Positions 35,981 to 43,726 of a stretch of 64,000 nt of DNA are shown one piece after another (the first letter of the stretch is position 1; the number at the start of each line of letters is the position of its first letter). This DNA is from Lachnospiraceae bacterium. GTDB taxonomy: Bacteria; Bacillota; Clostridia; Lachnospirales; Lachnospiraceae. The notes beneath the pieces are model-generated. The model was not told the origin of the DNA, searched no databases, and saw only the letters and a list, made by a program, of their open reading frames with translations. Location: NCBI GenBank assembly GCA_910575835.1, contig CAJTGB010000016.1:40075-104074 (forward strand), read 5' to 3'. The position numbers and the translations under genes were made by a program.

Positions 35981-37317
35981 TTCTCTCCCTCCAATCTCTT
36001 TAACACATTCCTTGTACTGAACAGAGCCGTATAATTCACCAGTACATACAGATTGCCGCAGCCGTTAGCGATCCGCTCTCTGACCGCCTTCTCCACATCA
36101 GGCTCAAGCATCGCAGGGATGTCTACATATTTCAGCCGAAGCCCCATATCATAGCAGCGGATCCCGCTGACGGTGATAGCCTGTGTATTCGCCTCCTTGA
36201 ACCGGTCGAAATCCACATCCCACAGCCATGAGATATCCGTACCGTCCTGAGCGTTGTCATTGATGACGATGACCACATCCTTCGGCGCCGTATCCTGCAT
36301 CACCGCAGAAATATTCTGATTAAACCCGGCCGGATTCTTGGCAAGATTCAGAACCACCTTCGTATCCCGGATCCTGAATCCTTCCATACGCCCGTTTTCA
36401 GGATTAAATCCCGCAAGCATCCCGTTAAAATGCCCGGCATCTATACCGCCTGTGCGGACCGCCGCATATGCCGCCAATATATTGTAGATATTATAGAACC
36501 CTTTATAATCCGCCCGAAGCCTTCTGCCCTCGACGGTAAACGCAAGCCCGCCGCCCATCTCTATATCCGTACCGTCATAGTCCGGCACAGGCCTTCGAAA
36601 CCCGCATCCTGAGCAGGCATAATCTCCCAACTGGCTGTAATGATAGAACCGGTACTCTAAGGGCGCTCCGCATCTCTTGCAGAACCGGCCCTCCCGGATC
36701 TCATGAGAATCCTTGTCGTCTACGACCTGCTCGCTGATCCCGTAAGTAATATATTCATTGCCGCTGTCCATGGCAAGGAACGCTGACAACGCATCGTCCC
36801 CATTGACGATCACCTTCATCTTCGGGGCATCCTGCATCACTTCCTTCAGGATATTCATAGTGATATCGATCTCACCGTACCGGTCTAACTGGTCCCGGAA
36901 CAGATTCGTAAGAACCATATAATCGGGCTTGAAATGCGGAAACACCCTTCTTGTGGATGCCTCGTCAATCTCAATACAGGCATAATCTGCCCTGAGATCG
37001 CCGCCAATTCCCGCACTTAAGGCAAATGCGGCCGCCACTCCGTTCAGCATATTAGAGCCGGTGTGATTGCAGACGACCCGATACCCCTCCGCCTCGATCG
37101 CCGCGCAGAGCATGTTGTTCGTCGTCGTCTTACCGTTCGTACCGCAGACAATGAAGATATCCTTCTTAACCTGCCCTGCAAGCTCCTTAAGAATGGACGG
37201 ACAAATCTTGAGGGCGATCTTTCCCGCCCAAGTCACACCCTGACGGTGAAAGATATGGACGCATGCTTTTTCTGTAATTTTCGCTGCCCAGACGGCCAGC
37301 ATTCTGCGTAGTCTCAT
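35977..37317 (-). CDS. murT: Lipid II isoglutaminyl synthase, Mur ligase-like subunit
   Basis: 446 residues of the Mur ligase fold. ATP loop FIVCGTNGKTTTNNML (near residue 62); a zinc-ribbon insertion CKRCGAPLEYR...YACSGCGF, characteristic of MurT; C-terminal DUF1727 region with KVVLNLAKNPAGFNQ and VIVINDNAQDGTDISWLWD. Activates the stem glutamate with ATP for amidation by GatD. First gene of a minus-strand run through gatD, two small genes, ispG and polC. A TATAAT at 37345-37350 is a possible -10. Confidence 0.94.
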   Translation of the reverse strand: MRLRRMLAVWAAKITEKACVHIFHRQGVTWAGKIALKICPSILKELAGQVKKDIFIVCGTNGKTTTNNMLCAAIEAEGYRVVCNHTGSNMLNGVAAAFALSAGIGGDLRADYACIEIDEASTRRVFPHFKPDYMVLTNLFRDQLDRYGEIDITMNILKEVMQDAPKMKVIVNGDDALSAFLAMDSGNEYITYGISEQVVDDKDSHEIREGRFCKRCGAPLEYRFYHYSQLGDYACSGCGFRRPVPDYDGTDIEMGGGLAFTVEGRRLRADYKGFYNIYNILAAYAAVRTGGIDAGHFNGMLAGFNPENGRMEGFRIRDTKVVLNLAKNPAGFNQNISAVMQDTAPKDVVIVINDNAQDGTDISWLWDVDFDRFKEANTQAITVSGIRCYDMGLRLKYVDIPAMLEPDVEKAVRERIANGCGNLYVLVNYTALFSTRNVLKRLEGEK

Positions 37318-37344
37318 ATTCTAATTATTCCTCTGTTCATCATA

Positions 37345-37350
37345 ATTATA
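37345..37350 (-). promoter_or_regulatory. -10 element upstream of murT
   Basis: Consensus TATAAT on the minus strand, 28 nt before the murT start, without a good -35 at the usual spacing. Confidence 0.35.
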
Positions 37351-37404
37351 CCTGATCTTCATACCTCACAAGCCAAAAACTCCGCGGCGAAAAACGGTAT
37401 GAAA

Positions 37405-37541
37405 TGCGTTTATTCCCGCGAGCAACGAGCCAAGCGGGCATGCTTGCATGCACATTTGGCGACTGCCGCGAGGGTCAAATACCCCGCTGCTCTGTAGCGC
37501 TACAAATTTGATGCCCCGTTGCTTGCAGCGGGGTCTTTGAC
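37405..37541. repeat. REP-like element with nested inverted repeats at the 3' end of the sugar kinase gene
   Basis: GTCAAATACCCCGCTGC (37474-37490) pairs with GCAGCGGGGTCTTTGAC (37525-37541), 16 of 17 positions. Inside are a perfect palindrome TGTAGCGCTACA (37492-37503) and a second hairpin CCCCGTTGC/GCAGCGGGG that competes with the outer one. GC-rich stems continue down to about 37405. I recall similar sequences dispersed in Lachnospiraceae, but this cannot be checked here. Confidence 0.7.
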
Positions 37542-38497
37542 TTCTTCAGCAGATCCTCGATATCCTCTGGATTCGGCATAGAACGGATCGCACCCTTCTT
37601 CATAGTGATCAGCGCCGCCCCTCCGTTGGCATAGGTAAGGATATCTCCTAAGCTCTCTTCATTGAGAGCGTCAAGACCATGCGTCAGCACTCCGTTGATC
37701 GCACAGCCGCAGAAAGTATCTCCCGCACCTGTCGTCTCGATCGCCTTCACGGTGAATCCCTTGCGCTCTACACGAAGATCCTTATAATACGCACGGCTTC
37801 CTTCCTTCCCCATAGTCAGGAAAATAAGCGGAATCTGATACTTCTCCTGAAGGTAACGGATCCCCTCGTCATAGTCCTCCTTGCCGGAAATAAACTGAAT
37901 CTCATTGTCGGAGATCTTAAGGACATCGCAATATCCGAATCCATACTCCATCTGCTCCTTCGCTTCATCCAGAGATGACCAGAGCGGCGGACGGAGATTC
38001 GGGTCAAATGTAATCAGACAGCCTGCATCCTTCGCAACCTCTAACGCCCTCTTAGTCGCTGCCTTCACCGGCTCATCCGTCATAGACAGCGTACCAAAAT
38101 GGAACACCTTCGACTGACGGATCAGGTCATAATCCACTTCTTCCTCTGACAGCATCATATCCGCCCCCGGCTTACGATAGAAGGAAAACTCCCGATCTCC
38201 GTCCGGAAATGTATGTACAAATGCCAGCGTCGTGCGGATCTCCTTATCTAATACCAGACCCTTCGTCTCAATTCCCAGTTCTTCGACCGTACCCTTAAGC
38301 AGCCGTCCGAATTGATCTTCTCCCACCTTGCCGATAAATGCAGTCTTCCTTCCAAGCTTGTTCAGCATTGCAAGTACATTACATGGAGCGCCTCCCGGAC
38401 ATGCCTCGAACAGATTATTCCCCTGATCGCTTTGTCCATTCATCGTAAAATCAATTAACATCTCCCCTAATGCGGTTACGTCATATAATTTGTCCAT
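37475..38497 (-). CDS. PfkB family carbohydrate kinase (fructokinase-like)
   Basis: 340-residue ribokinase-fold sugar kinase. N-terminal substrate segment GEMLIDFTMNGQSDQGNN and PGGAPCNVLAMLNKLG; the C-terminal signature is ETTGAGDTFCGCAINGV with catalytic Asp near residue 260. Closest in style to bacterial fructokinases; the substrate is not certain. The last 21 codons (from SKTPLQATG to the stop) lie inside an inverted-repeat element and look like an acquired tail; the natural end is probably near EDLLKK. Divergent from the coiled-coil gene. Confidence 0.9.
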   Translation of the reverse strand: MDKLYDVTALGEMLIDFTMNGQSDQGNNLFEACPGGAPCNVLAMLNKLGRKTAFIGKVGEDQFGRLLKGTVEELGIETKGLVLDKEIRTTLAFVHTFPDGDREFSFYRKPGADMMLSEEEVDYDLIRQSKVFHFGTLSMTDEPVKAATKRALEVAKDAGCLITFDPNLRPPLWSSLDEAKEQMEYGFGYCDVLKISDNEIQFISGKEDYDEGIRYLQEKYQIPLIFLTMGKEGSRAYYKDLRVERKGFTVKAIETTGAGDTFCGCAINGVLTHGLDALNEESLGDILTYANGGAALITMKKGAIRSMPNPEDIEDLLKKSKTPLQATGHQICSATEQRGI

Positions 38498-38532
38498 GTC
38501 AAATCTCCTTCTCTATTTCAAAGTATGTAAGT

Positions 38533-38562
38533 ATTTTAACATATCTTGGCAGGAAAATACAA
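38533..38562 (-). promoter_or_regulatory. Promoter of the sugar kinase gene
   Basis: On the minus strand TTGTAT (38557-38562), 18 bp, then TAAAAT (38533-38538). Just upstream are two direct copies of TTCCTATAG (38575-38583 and 38586-38594 on the plus strand), 11 bp apart, that could bind a regulator shared with the divergent gene. Confidence 0.45.
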
Positions 38563-38604
38563 CGCTTATTGTCATTCCTATAGCTTTCCTATAGTAAAAT
38601 TGAA

Positions 38605-38634
38605 TTAGACTTTTGCTGCCGCACATGGTATAAT
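38605..38634 (+). promoter_or_regulatory. Promoter of the coiled-coil gene
   Basis: Perfect TATAAT (38629-38634) with a TTAGAC (38605-38610) 18 bp upstream. It lies 43 nt before the GTG start. Confidence 0.55.
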
Positions 38635-38677
38635 ATGGGTCACCAACGCACATCATTTTTACAGAAAGGGTGATATC

Positions 38678-39628
38678 GTGACTGATAATGAACTGTTATT
38701 GTCAATATCCAACATGATGGACCAGAAGTTAAAGTCCGAACTACAACCGATAAAAAATGATCTCCAAACTGTAAAAGATGAAGTAAAGCTCGTCAGAAAC
38801 GAGTTGGAAGTCGTTAAGAATGATCTGCAATCTACCAAAGAAATCGTCATGAACGAACTGCAGCTTACCAAAGATACTGTCTCACGCGAAATGCAGCTTG
38901 TTAAAGACACCGTCATGAACGAACTGCAAATCGTCAAAGACTCTGTCACGAATGAGATGCAGCTTACTAAAGATACCGTCATGCATGAACTGCAAATTGT
39001 CAAAGACTCTGTCGCGATTGAGATGCAGTCTACCAAAGACACCGTCATGAACGAACTGCAAGTTGTCAAAGATTCCGTCGCGATTGAGATGCAATCTACC
39101 AAAGACGCCGTCATGAACGAACTGCAAATTGTCAAAGACTCTGTCGCAAACGAGATGCAGCTTACTAAAGATACCGTCATGCATGAACTGCAAGTTGTCA
39201 AAGACTCTGTCGCGATTGAGATGCAATCTACCAAAGACGCTGTCATGAACGAACTGCAAATCGTCAAAAACTCTGTCACGAATGAGATGCAATCTACCAA
39301 AGACACCGTCATGAACGAACTACAAGTTGTCAAAGACTCTGTCGCGAACGAGATGCAGCTTACTAAAGATACCGTCATGCATGAACTGCAAATTACCAAA
39401 GACACTGTCATGAACGAACTGCAAGTTGTCAAGAGCGATCTACATCATGTAAAGTTGTATCAGGAGAATGTCATCATGCCTCGTTTAGAGACGATCGAAT
39501 CCTGCTATATCGATACATACCGCCGTTACAACAATTATATCGACAAAATGGACGCCCTTTTTGACGACGTCGAATTACTCAAGACAACCGTAGCTGCCCA
39601 TAGCGTGAAGCTTCAGCAGTTAGCTTAA
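38678..39628 (+). CDS. Coiled-coil protein with 7-residue then 11-residue repeats
   Basis: 316 residues, unrecognised function. After MTDNELLLSISNMMDQKLKS come five 7-residue repeats (ELQPIKN, DLQTVKD, EVKLVRN, ELEVVKN, DLQSTKE; residues 21-55), then eighteen 11-residue repeats (residues 56-253) alternating between TVMNELQIVKD and SVAIEMQSTKD types. Each 11-mer is one heptad plus a four-residue insert. A non-repeat tail (LYQENVIMPRLETIESCYIDTY...) follows. No signal peptide or membrane helix. Such hendecads form straight or slightly right-handed coiled coils. GTG start with AGAAAGGGTG upstream; own promoter and strong terminator. The high DNA identity between units suggests recent expansion and possible copy-number variation. 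Confidence 0.88.
   Translation: MTDNELLLSISNMMDQKLKSELQPIKNDLQTVKDEVKLVRNELEVVKNDLQSTKEIVMNELQLTKDTVSREMQLVKDTVMNELQIVKDSVTNEMQLTKDTVMHELQIVKDSVAIEMQSTKDTVMNELQVVKDSVAIEMQSTKDAVMNELQIVKDSVANEMQLTKDTVMHELQVVKDSVAIEMQSTKDAVMNELQIVKNSVTNEMQSTKDTVMNELQVVKDSVANEMQLTKDTVMHELQITKDTVMNELQVVKSDLHHVKLYQENVIMPRLETIESCYIDTYRRYNNYIDKMDALFDDVELLKTTVAAHSVKLQQLA
38843..39436 (+). repeat. Tandem array of eighteen 33-bp coding repeats
   Basis: The 33-bp unit encodes one 11-residue repeat; two alternating unit types give a 66-bp higher-order period. Several neighbouring units differ by only one to three bases. It is inside the coiled-coil gene and in frame throughout. Confidence 0.9.
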
Positions 39629-39633
39629 TCGAC

Positions 39634-39678
39634 AAAAAATGCAAAGCCCGGCCGAATAGCCGGAAGCTTTGCATTTTT
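39634..39678. terminator. Bidirectional terminator after the coiled-coil gene
   Basis: AAAAATGCAAAGC and GCTTTGCATTTTT form a long stem with an inner CGGC/GCCG pairing. T-run on the plus strand and A-run on the other side; it separates two convergent genes. Confidence 0.85.
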
Positions 39679-39690
39679 AATTCTTAATAA

Positions 39691-40209
39691 TCATCCAAGC
39701 ACCTGCACTCCTCCAAGAAGCACATAAGAGATAAACCACATGATCACCGTCGCCATAAAGATCCCAAGGATCACTGCCGGGAATGCCTTCTTAAACTTTA
39801 CACCGAGCAGCGCCGCGATCAGCGATCCCGTCCATGCTCCTGTCCCCGGAAGCGGAATCCCCACGAACAGCACCAATCCCCAGAACTCATACTTCTCGAT
39901 CTTATCGCTCTTGCTCAAGGCTTTCGATTCAAGCTTATCTACCATAGGCTTAAAAAGCTTCGTCCCCTTCATCCATTTGAAGATAGGCGTGATCAAAAGC
40001 AGGATAAACGGCACCGGAATAATATTTCCTATAATGCATAGCGGTATCGCCTTCGCCACCGGCACACCAAGCAAGGGTCCCGCAACCAGAAGAGCGCCTC
40101 GAAGCTCCAGGATCGGTATCATCGATATGATGAAGACGATCGCTTCCTTTCCAACGCTCCCGCCCAAGGCATCTATTATACTCTGTACTAATGTTTCTGT
40201 CATAGACAT
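39691..40209 (-). CDS. Small multidrug export-related membrane protein (Sm_multidrug_ex family)
   Basis: 172 residues with about four to five membrane segments. The family pattern is ISMIPILELRGALLVAGPLLG near the N-terminus, a basic loop (KGTKLFKPMVDKLESKALSK), then LFVGIPLPGTGAWTGSLIAALLG. The family name comes from weak association with drug export; the actual substrate is unknown. Single gene with a GGAGAATGTCT ribosome region upstream. The terminator of the convergent coiled-coil gene lies at its 3' end. Confidence 0.85.
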   Translation of the reverse strand: MSMTETLVQSIIDALGGSVGKEAIVFIISMIPILELRGALLVAGPLLGVPVAKAIPLCIIGNIIPVPFILLLITPIFKWMKGTKLFKPMVDKLESKALSKSDKIEKYEFWGLVLFVGIPLPGTGAWTGSLIAALLGVKFKKAFPAVILGIFMATVIMWFISYVLLGGVQVLG

Positions 40210-40291
40210 TCTCCTTCATATCATTTGCAGCAGTTCAGACAAATCAATCTACTGCAATCATTGAAATATTCGCTGAAATTATCATAGTACG

Positions 40292-41356
40292 CTATGCATT
40301 TCCAGAACGTATATATTTTTCAAGAAATGCAAATAACGCTTCCATCTCTTCCCTGGTTCCGACCGTGATCCTCATATACTGCTCGATCCTTGCGCTGCCC
40401 CAGTACCGGACATAGATTCCGTTAGCTTTAAGCGCTTCGAATAATTCCTTGGCGTCATAGCGAGGGTGTCTGGCAAAGATAAAGTTCGCACTGGAATCAA
40501 GACAGCTAAAGCCAAGTTCCGCTAGTCTCTCCTTCGCCCACTCTCTCGTCTCTATTATCTTACGGACCCCCTCCTCAAAATATTCCTTATCCTTCACCGC
40601 TTCTACCCCGCACACAAGCGCAGCCTGGTTCATGGTATAAGAATTGAAGGAATACTTCGCGTCGTTTAAGTATTTGATCAATACAGGATTGCTGACAGCA
40701 TATCCGATCCGCATCCCCGCCATAGACCTTGCCTTGGAAAATGTCTGTACCACGATCAGGTTCTCATACCGGTCGATCAGCTCCAGCGCAGAACGGCCTG
40801 CGAAGTCAATATACGCCTCGTCCACGATCACGATCACATCAGGGTTCGCACGGACGATATCCTCCACAAAATCCAAGTTTTCGTAGATAGCCGTCGGCGC
40901 ATTCGGATTCGGGAATATAATTCCTCCATTCTCCTTATAATAGTCTTCCTTCACGATCCTGAAGCTGTCATCAAGCTTCTGGCACTCATAGGGGATCCTG
41001 TAAAGCTCTGCCCAGACCTTATAAAAAGAATATGTAATATCAGGAAATAAGATCGGCTTCTCTGAATTAAAAAATGTCAGGAAACACATGGATAACACAT
41101 CGTCCGAGCCGACCCCCGCAAATACCTGATTCGGGTTCACATGATAGAATTCGGCCAGCGCTTCCACCAGCGGGGCGCATGTAGGGTCCGGATAGAGCCG
41201 GAGCCGGTCTGTATCCATCTTCTCAATCGCCTCCGCCACCTTAGGCGACGGCGGATACGGATTCTCATTAGTATTCAGCTTGATCACCTTATTCTGGGGC
41301 TGCTCCCCCGGCACGTAAGGTTCCACCTTACGGATGTTCTTCTCAAACGCTCTCAT
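40292..41356 (-). CDS. hisC: Histidinol-phosphate aminotransferase family protein
   Basis: PLP-dependent aminotransferase, 354 residues, full length. The start VIKLNTNENPYPPSP and VGSDDVLSMCFLTF, IIFPNPNAPTA, VIVDEAYIDFAG are typical of HisC. The PLP lysine is in VQTFSKARSMAGMRIGYAV (near residue 208). It would transaminate imidazole-acetol phosphate in histidine synthesis, but many HisC homologues also use aromatic keto acids, and no other his gene is nearby. Start shares one base with the preceding gene (TAATG). Confidence 0.88.
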   Translation of the reverse strand: MRAFEKNIRKVEPYVPGEQPQNKVIKLNTNENPYPPSPKVAEAIEKMDTDRLRLYPDPTCAPLVEALAEFYHVNPNQVFAGVGSDDVLSMCFLTFFNSEKPILFPDITYSFYKVWAELYRIPYECQKLDDSFRIVKEDYYKENGGIIFPNPNAPTAIYENLDFVEDIVRANPDVIVIVDEAYIDFAGRSALELIDRYENLIVVQTFSKARSMAGMRIGYAVSNPVLIKYLNDAKYSFNSYTMNQAALVCGVEAVKDKEYFEEGVRKIIETREWAKERLAELGFSCLDSSANFIFARHPRYDAKELFEALKANGIYVRYWGSARIEQYMRITVGTREEMEALFAFLEKYIRSGNA

Positions 41357-42543
41357 CAGAAGTATTCCCCCGCCAGTTCTTTGAATTTAGGCAGCGAATT
41401 CACGATCGTCTCGTAAGACACACAGTAAGCAAGCCTTACATAACCCGGACACGCAAAAGAACTTCCCGGCACCAGCAGAAGATTATACTTCTTCGCCGCT
41501 GCACAGAATTCCTTCTCATCTGCCACCGGAGACTTCACAAAGAGGTAGAACGCCCCCTGCGGCTTGATACACTCGAATCCGCACTCCCGCAAGCCGTTAT
41601 ACAGAGTCTCTCTGTTCCTGTCATAATAAGAGATATCCGTCTTCTCATTGATACACTTTGCAACTAACTTCTGCTGCAGAGTCGGCGCATTGACGAATCC
41701 CAGGATACGTGTCGCCACATTCGCCGCCGCCAGGACGTCCTCACTGTCCTTCACCTCATTTGGGATCACCAGATATCCGATACGCTCTCCCGGAAGGGAC
41801 AGAGACTTACTGTAAGAATATCCCACGATCGTATTATCATAATACTTGGTAAGGTACGGAACCTTAACACCGTCATAAACCAACTCACGGTACGGCTCAT
41901 CAGAGATCAGATAGATATCCGTGCCGTATTCCTTCTGCTTGGCCTCCATGATCGCGGCAAGCTTCCTGACCGTCTCCTCTGAATAGACCACTCCCGTCGG
42001 ATTGTTCGGCGTATTTACAATCACCGCCTTCGTCCTTGGCGTGATCTTTTGCTCAAACTCGTCAAGCTTCGGCTGAAAATCTACTGTATTGGGCGAGATC
42101 TCCACCAGCACGCCGTCATAATTGTTCGTATAAGAACGGTACTCTCCAAAATAAGGCGCAAACGCGATCACTTCGTCTCCCGGATCGATCAGCGTCTTCA
42201 AGATCACATTCAGTCCGCCTGCGGCGCCCACGGACATTACAATATTCTTTCCCTCAAGCTTCGTTCCAAACCGTTCGTTCAGGGACTTGGCTACCGTCTC
42301 CCGCACATCCGCATAACCGGAATTGCTGTTGGTATATCCATGAAGGATAACCGGATCATTTTCCTCTAACAATTCTATGATCGCTTTCTTAACCGCCTCC
42401 GGCGCCGCCACATTGGGGTTGCCCAAACTGAAATCAAAGACATTTTCCGCCCCGTAGATCTGCGCAAGACGGTTTCCTTCTTCAAACATCGCACGGATGG
42501 CAGAACTGTTTGCTACCATATTCTTCATCTTCTCTGCTATCAT
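41356..42543 (-). CDS. Class I/II PLP-dependent aminotransferase (aspartate-type)
   Basis: 395 residues. Landmarks: FDFSLGNPNVAAP, VSVGAAGGLNVILKTLIDPGDEV, VIVNTPNNPTGVVY, and the lysine in VGYSYSKSLSLPGERIGYL (near residue 240). Related to aspartate/aromatic aminotransferases of Firmicutes; the amino acid used cannot be told. Middle gene of a tight three-gene set: overlaps the DUF2156 gene by four bases upstream and hisC by one downstream. Confidence 0.9.
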   Translation of the reverse strand: MIAEKMKNMVANSSAIRAMFEEGNRLAQIYGAENVFDFSLGNPNVAAPEAVKKAIIELLEENDPVILHGYTNSNSGYADVRETVAKSLNERFGTKLEGKNIVMSVGAAGGLNVILKTLIDPGDEVIAFAPYFGEYRSYTNNYDGVLVEISPNTVDFQPKLDEFEQKITPRTKAVIVNTPNNPTGVVYSEETVRKLAAIMEAKQKEYGTDIYLISDEPYRELVYDGVKVPYLTKYYDNTIVGYSYSKSLSLPGERIGYLVIPNEVKDSEDVLAAANVATRILGFVNAPTLQQKLVAKCINEKTDISYYDRNRETLYNGLRECGFECIKPQGAFYLFVKSPVADEKEFCAAAKKYNLLLVPGSSFACPGYVRLAYCVSYETIVNSLPKFKELAGEYF

Positions 42544-43448
42544 TGTCTATTCTCCTTCACATTGCCCTTCTCCACCATGAAAACCGGACGATAAGACAGC
42601 TTGGCCTTCCTTAAGCCCTCTGCCCCTGTATCCTCTTCCCGGTTCACATAAAGGTAATCCCTGCACTCATGCTCCACAAACTGCTGATTGATCATAGGAT
42701 ATGCGCCTTCTACGTCTGCAAACGCCTTCTCAATATGAACCACAAAGGTATCAGAGCAGACCGGTTCCCCGATGGTAAACGCTACCACTTCTCCGTCGAT
42801 CTTAAGAATCCCGCCCTTAAGCTCCAGTTCTTCAAACAGACGCAGCGCATTCATCGTCACACAGATCTCCCCGCGTTTCTCCGGGTCATCCTCACATCCG
42901 TTCTGATCCCGCCATTTCAGCGCCATCTGGAAACACTCTTCCGCATTATCCTTCGTGAGCGTCTCATAAGACCATCTATCGCCGAACAGCGCCTTAAACT
43001 TATTGATATGATTCCTCTTTCCATGCAGCTTCTTCCCGGACAGAGTCGCAAGCTTCTCAGACTCGTAGACGTAATCCGCACTGTCTCTGTCGTATTCGAT
43101 CTGGAATCTTCCGGGATACCATTCGTCAAGCTGCGCAAAATTGTCCGGCGTCAGATTATACATCTGAAACGGAGCGCCGTGCGCCCTGCTGTATTCCATC
43201 AGTATCTCCAGTGCGTTCTTCACATCCGAAGGCTCTCCCGCCGGATATGCGAATGACAGATGGTCTTCGTCTTCGCTTTTAAAAACCAGCGCATTTTCCA
43301 CGATCGCCCATTTGACCGGATACTGCCTGGACCACAGATACACATTGGCGAATGTCCTCTCGCAGCTTCGGCTTGTGTGGTGGGCAAAATAACGGCTGAT
43401 GATCTCCTTATCTTCTAATTCTGCTCTCTTAAATCGTATCTCTTCCAT
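42540..43448 (-). CDS. DUF2156 domain protein (LPG synthetase C-terminal fold)
   Basis: 302 residues of the GNAT-like fold found at the C-terminus of phosphatidylglycerol lysyltransferases, without their membrane domain. Landmarks: HTSRSCERTFANVYLW, YESEKLATLSGKKLHGKRNHINKF, VAFTIGEPVCSDTFVVHIEKA and LYVNREEDTGAEGLRKAKLSYRP, all usual for stand-alone clostridial members. Possibly an aminoacyl- or acyl-transferase; substrate unknown. The start has AGAGAAGG upstream. It overlaps the aminotransferase by four bases. Confidence 0.88.
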   Translation of the reverse strand: MEEIRFKRAELEDKEIISRYFAHHTSRSCERTFANVYLWSRQYPVKWAIVENALVFKSEDEDHLSFAYPAGEPSDVKNALEILMEYSRAHGAPFQMYNLTPDNFAQLDEWYPGRFQIEYDRDSADYVYESEKLATLSGKKLHGKRNHINKFKALFGDRWSYETLTKDNAEECFQMALKWRDQNGCEDDPEKRGEICVTMNALRLFEELELKGGILKIDGEVVAFTIGEPVCSDTFVVHIEKAFADVEGAYPMINQQFVEHECRDYLYVNREEDTGAEGLRKAKLSYRPVFMVEKGNVKENRQ

Positions 43449-43496
43449 ACATTACCTTCTCTTAATCTTATCTCCCAATTCGTAACAGTTCAGCAT

Positions 43497-43670
43497 TTAC
43501 ATATCCGGCTCGGTGTCTTCTGCCCCGCAGGTTATATAAACACCTGCATTGTTCTGCTCTTCCCTTGCACGGGCAAGCCTCTCTTCCCTGGCGAGCACCG
43601 TAGATACGCACATCATGCAGACTATCATGATAATAAGCATGGACGCCTGCATTCTTTTCTGAAAATCCAT
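43497..43670 (-). CDS. Small membrane protein (57 residues)
   Basis: A short frame with a near-ideal ribosome site (AAAGGAGAGAAGAAT) before the ATG. It begins MDFQKRMQAS, then a hydrophobic helix MLIIMIVCMMCVSTVLA (residues 11-27), then a charged helix REERLARAREEQNN, and ends YITCGAEDTEPDM. The topology is a signal anchor or signal peptide with a short exposed tail. It follows the ABC exporter by 56 bp, behind a hairpin, and precedes the DUF2156 gene. No family recognised. Ribosome site, composition and operon position make it likely real. Confidence 0.7.
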   Translation of the reverse strand: MDFQKRMQASMLIIMIVCMMCVSTVLAREERLARAREEQNNAGVYITCGAEDTEPDM

Positions 43671-43689
43671 ATTCTTCTCTCCTTTAAAA

Positions 43690-43723
43690 GCCGCCGCAGA
43701 TCAATTACACATCTTGCGGCAGC
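43690..43723 (-). terminator. Terminator or attenuator after the ABC exporter
   Basis: In the mRNA GCTGCCGCA pairs over nine positions (one G-U) with TGCGGCGGC and is followed by UUUU. It begins four bases after the ABC stop and merges into the ribosome site of the small membrane protein, so it may limit read-through into that gene. Confidence 0.6.
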
Positions 43724-43726
43724 TTC

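Noticed and set aside
38659..39432. Long antisense frame (257 residues) opposite the coiled-coil gene
   Set aside because: It exists because the repeat unit lacks stops on both strands; it has no ribosome site and gives a low-complexity Ser/Thr/Cys protein.
38843..39436. 33-bp tandem repeats as a CRISPR array
   Set aside because: The repeats are contiguous without spacers, stay in one reading frame, and encode regular 11-residue coiled-coil units.
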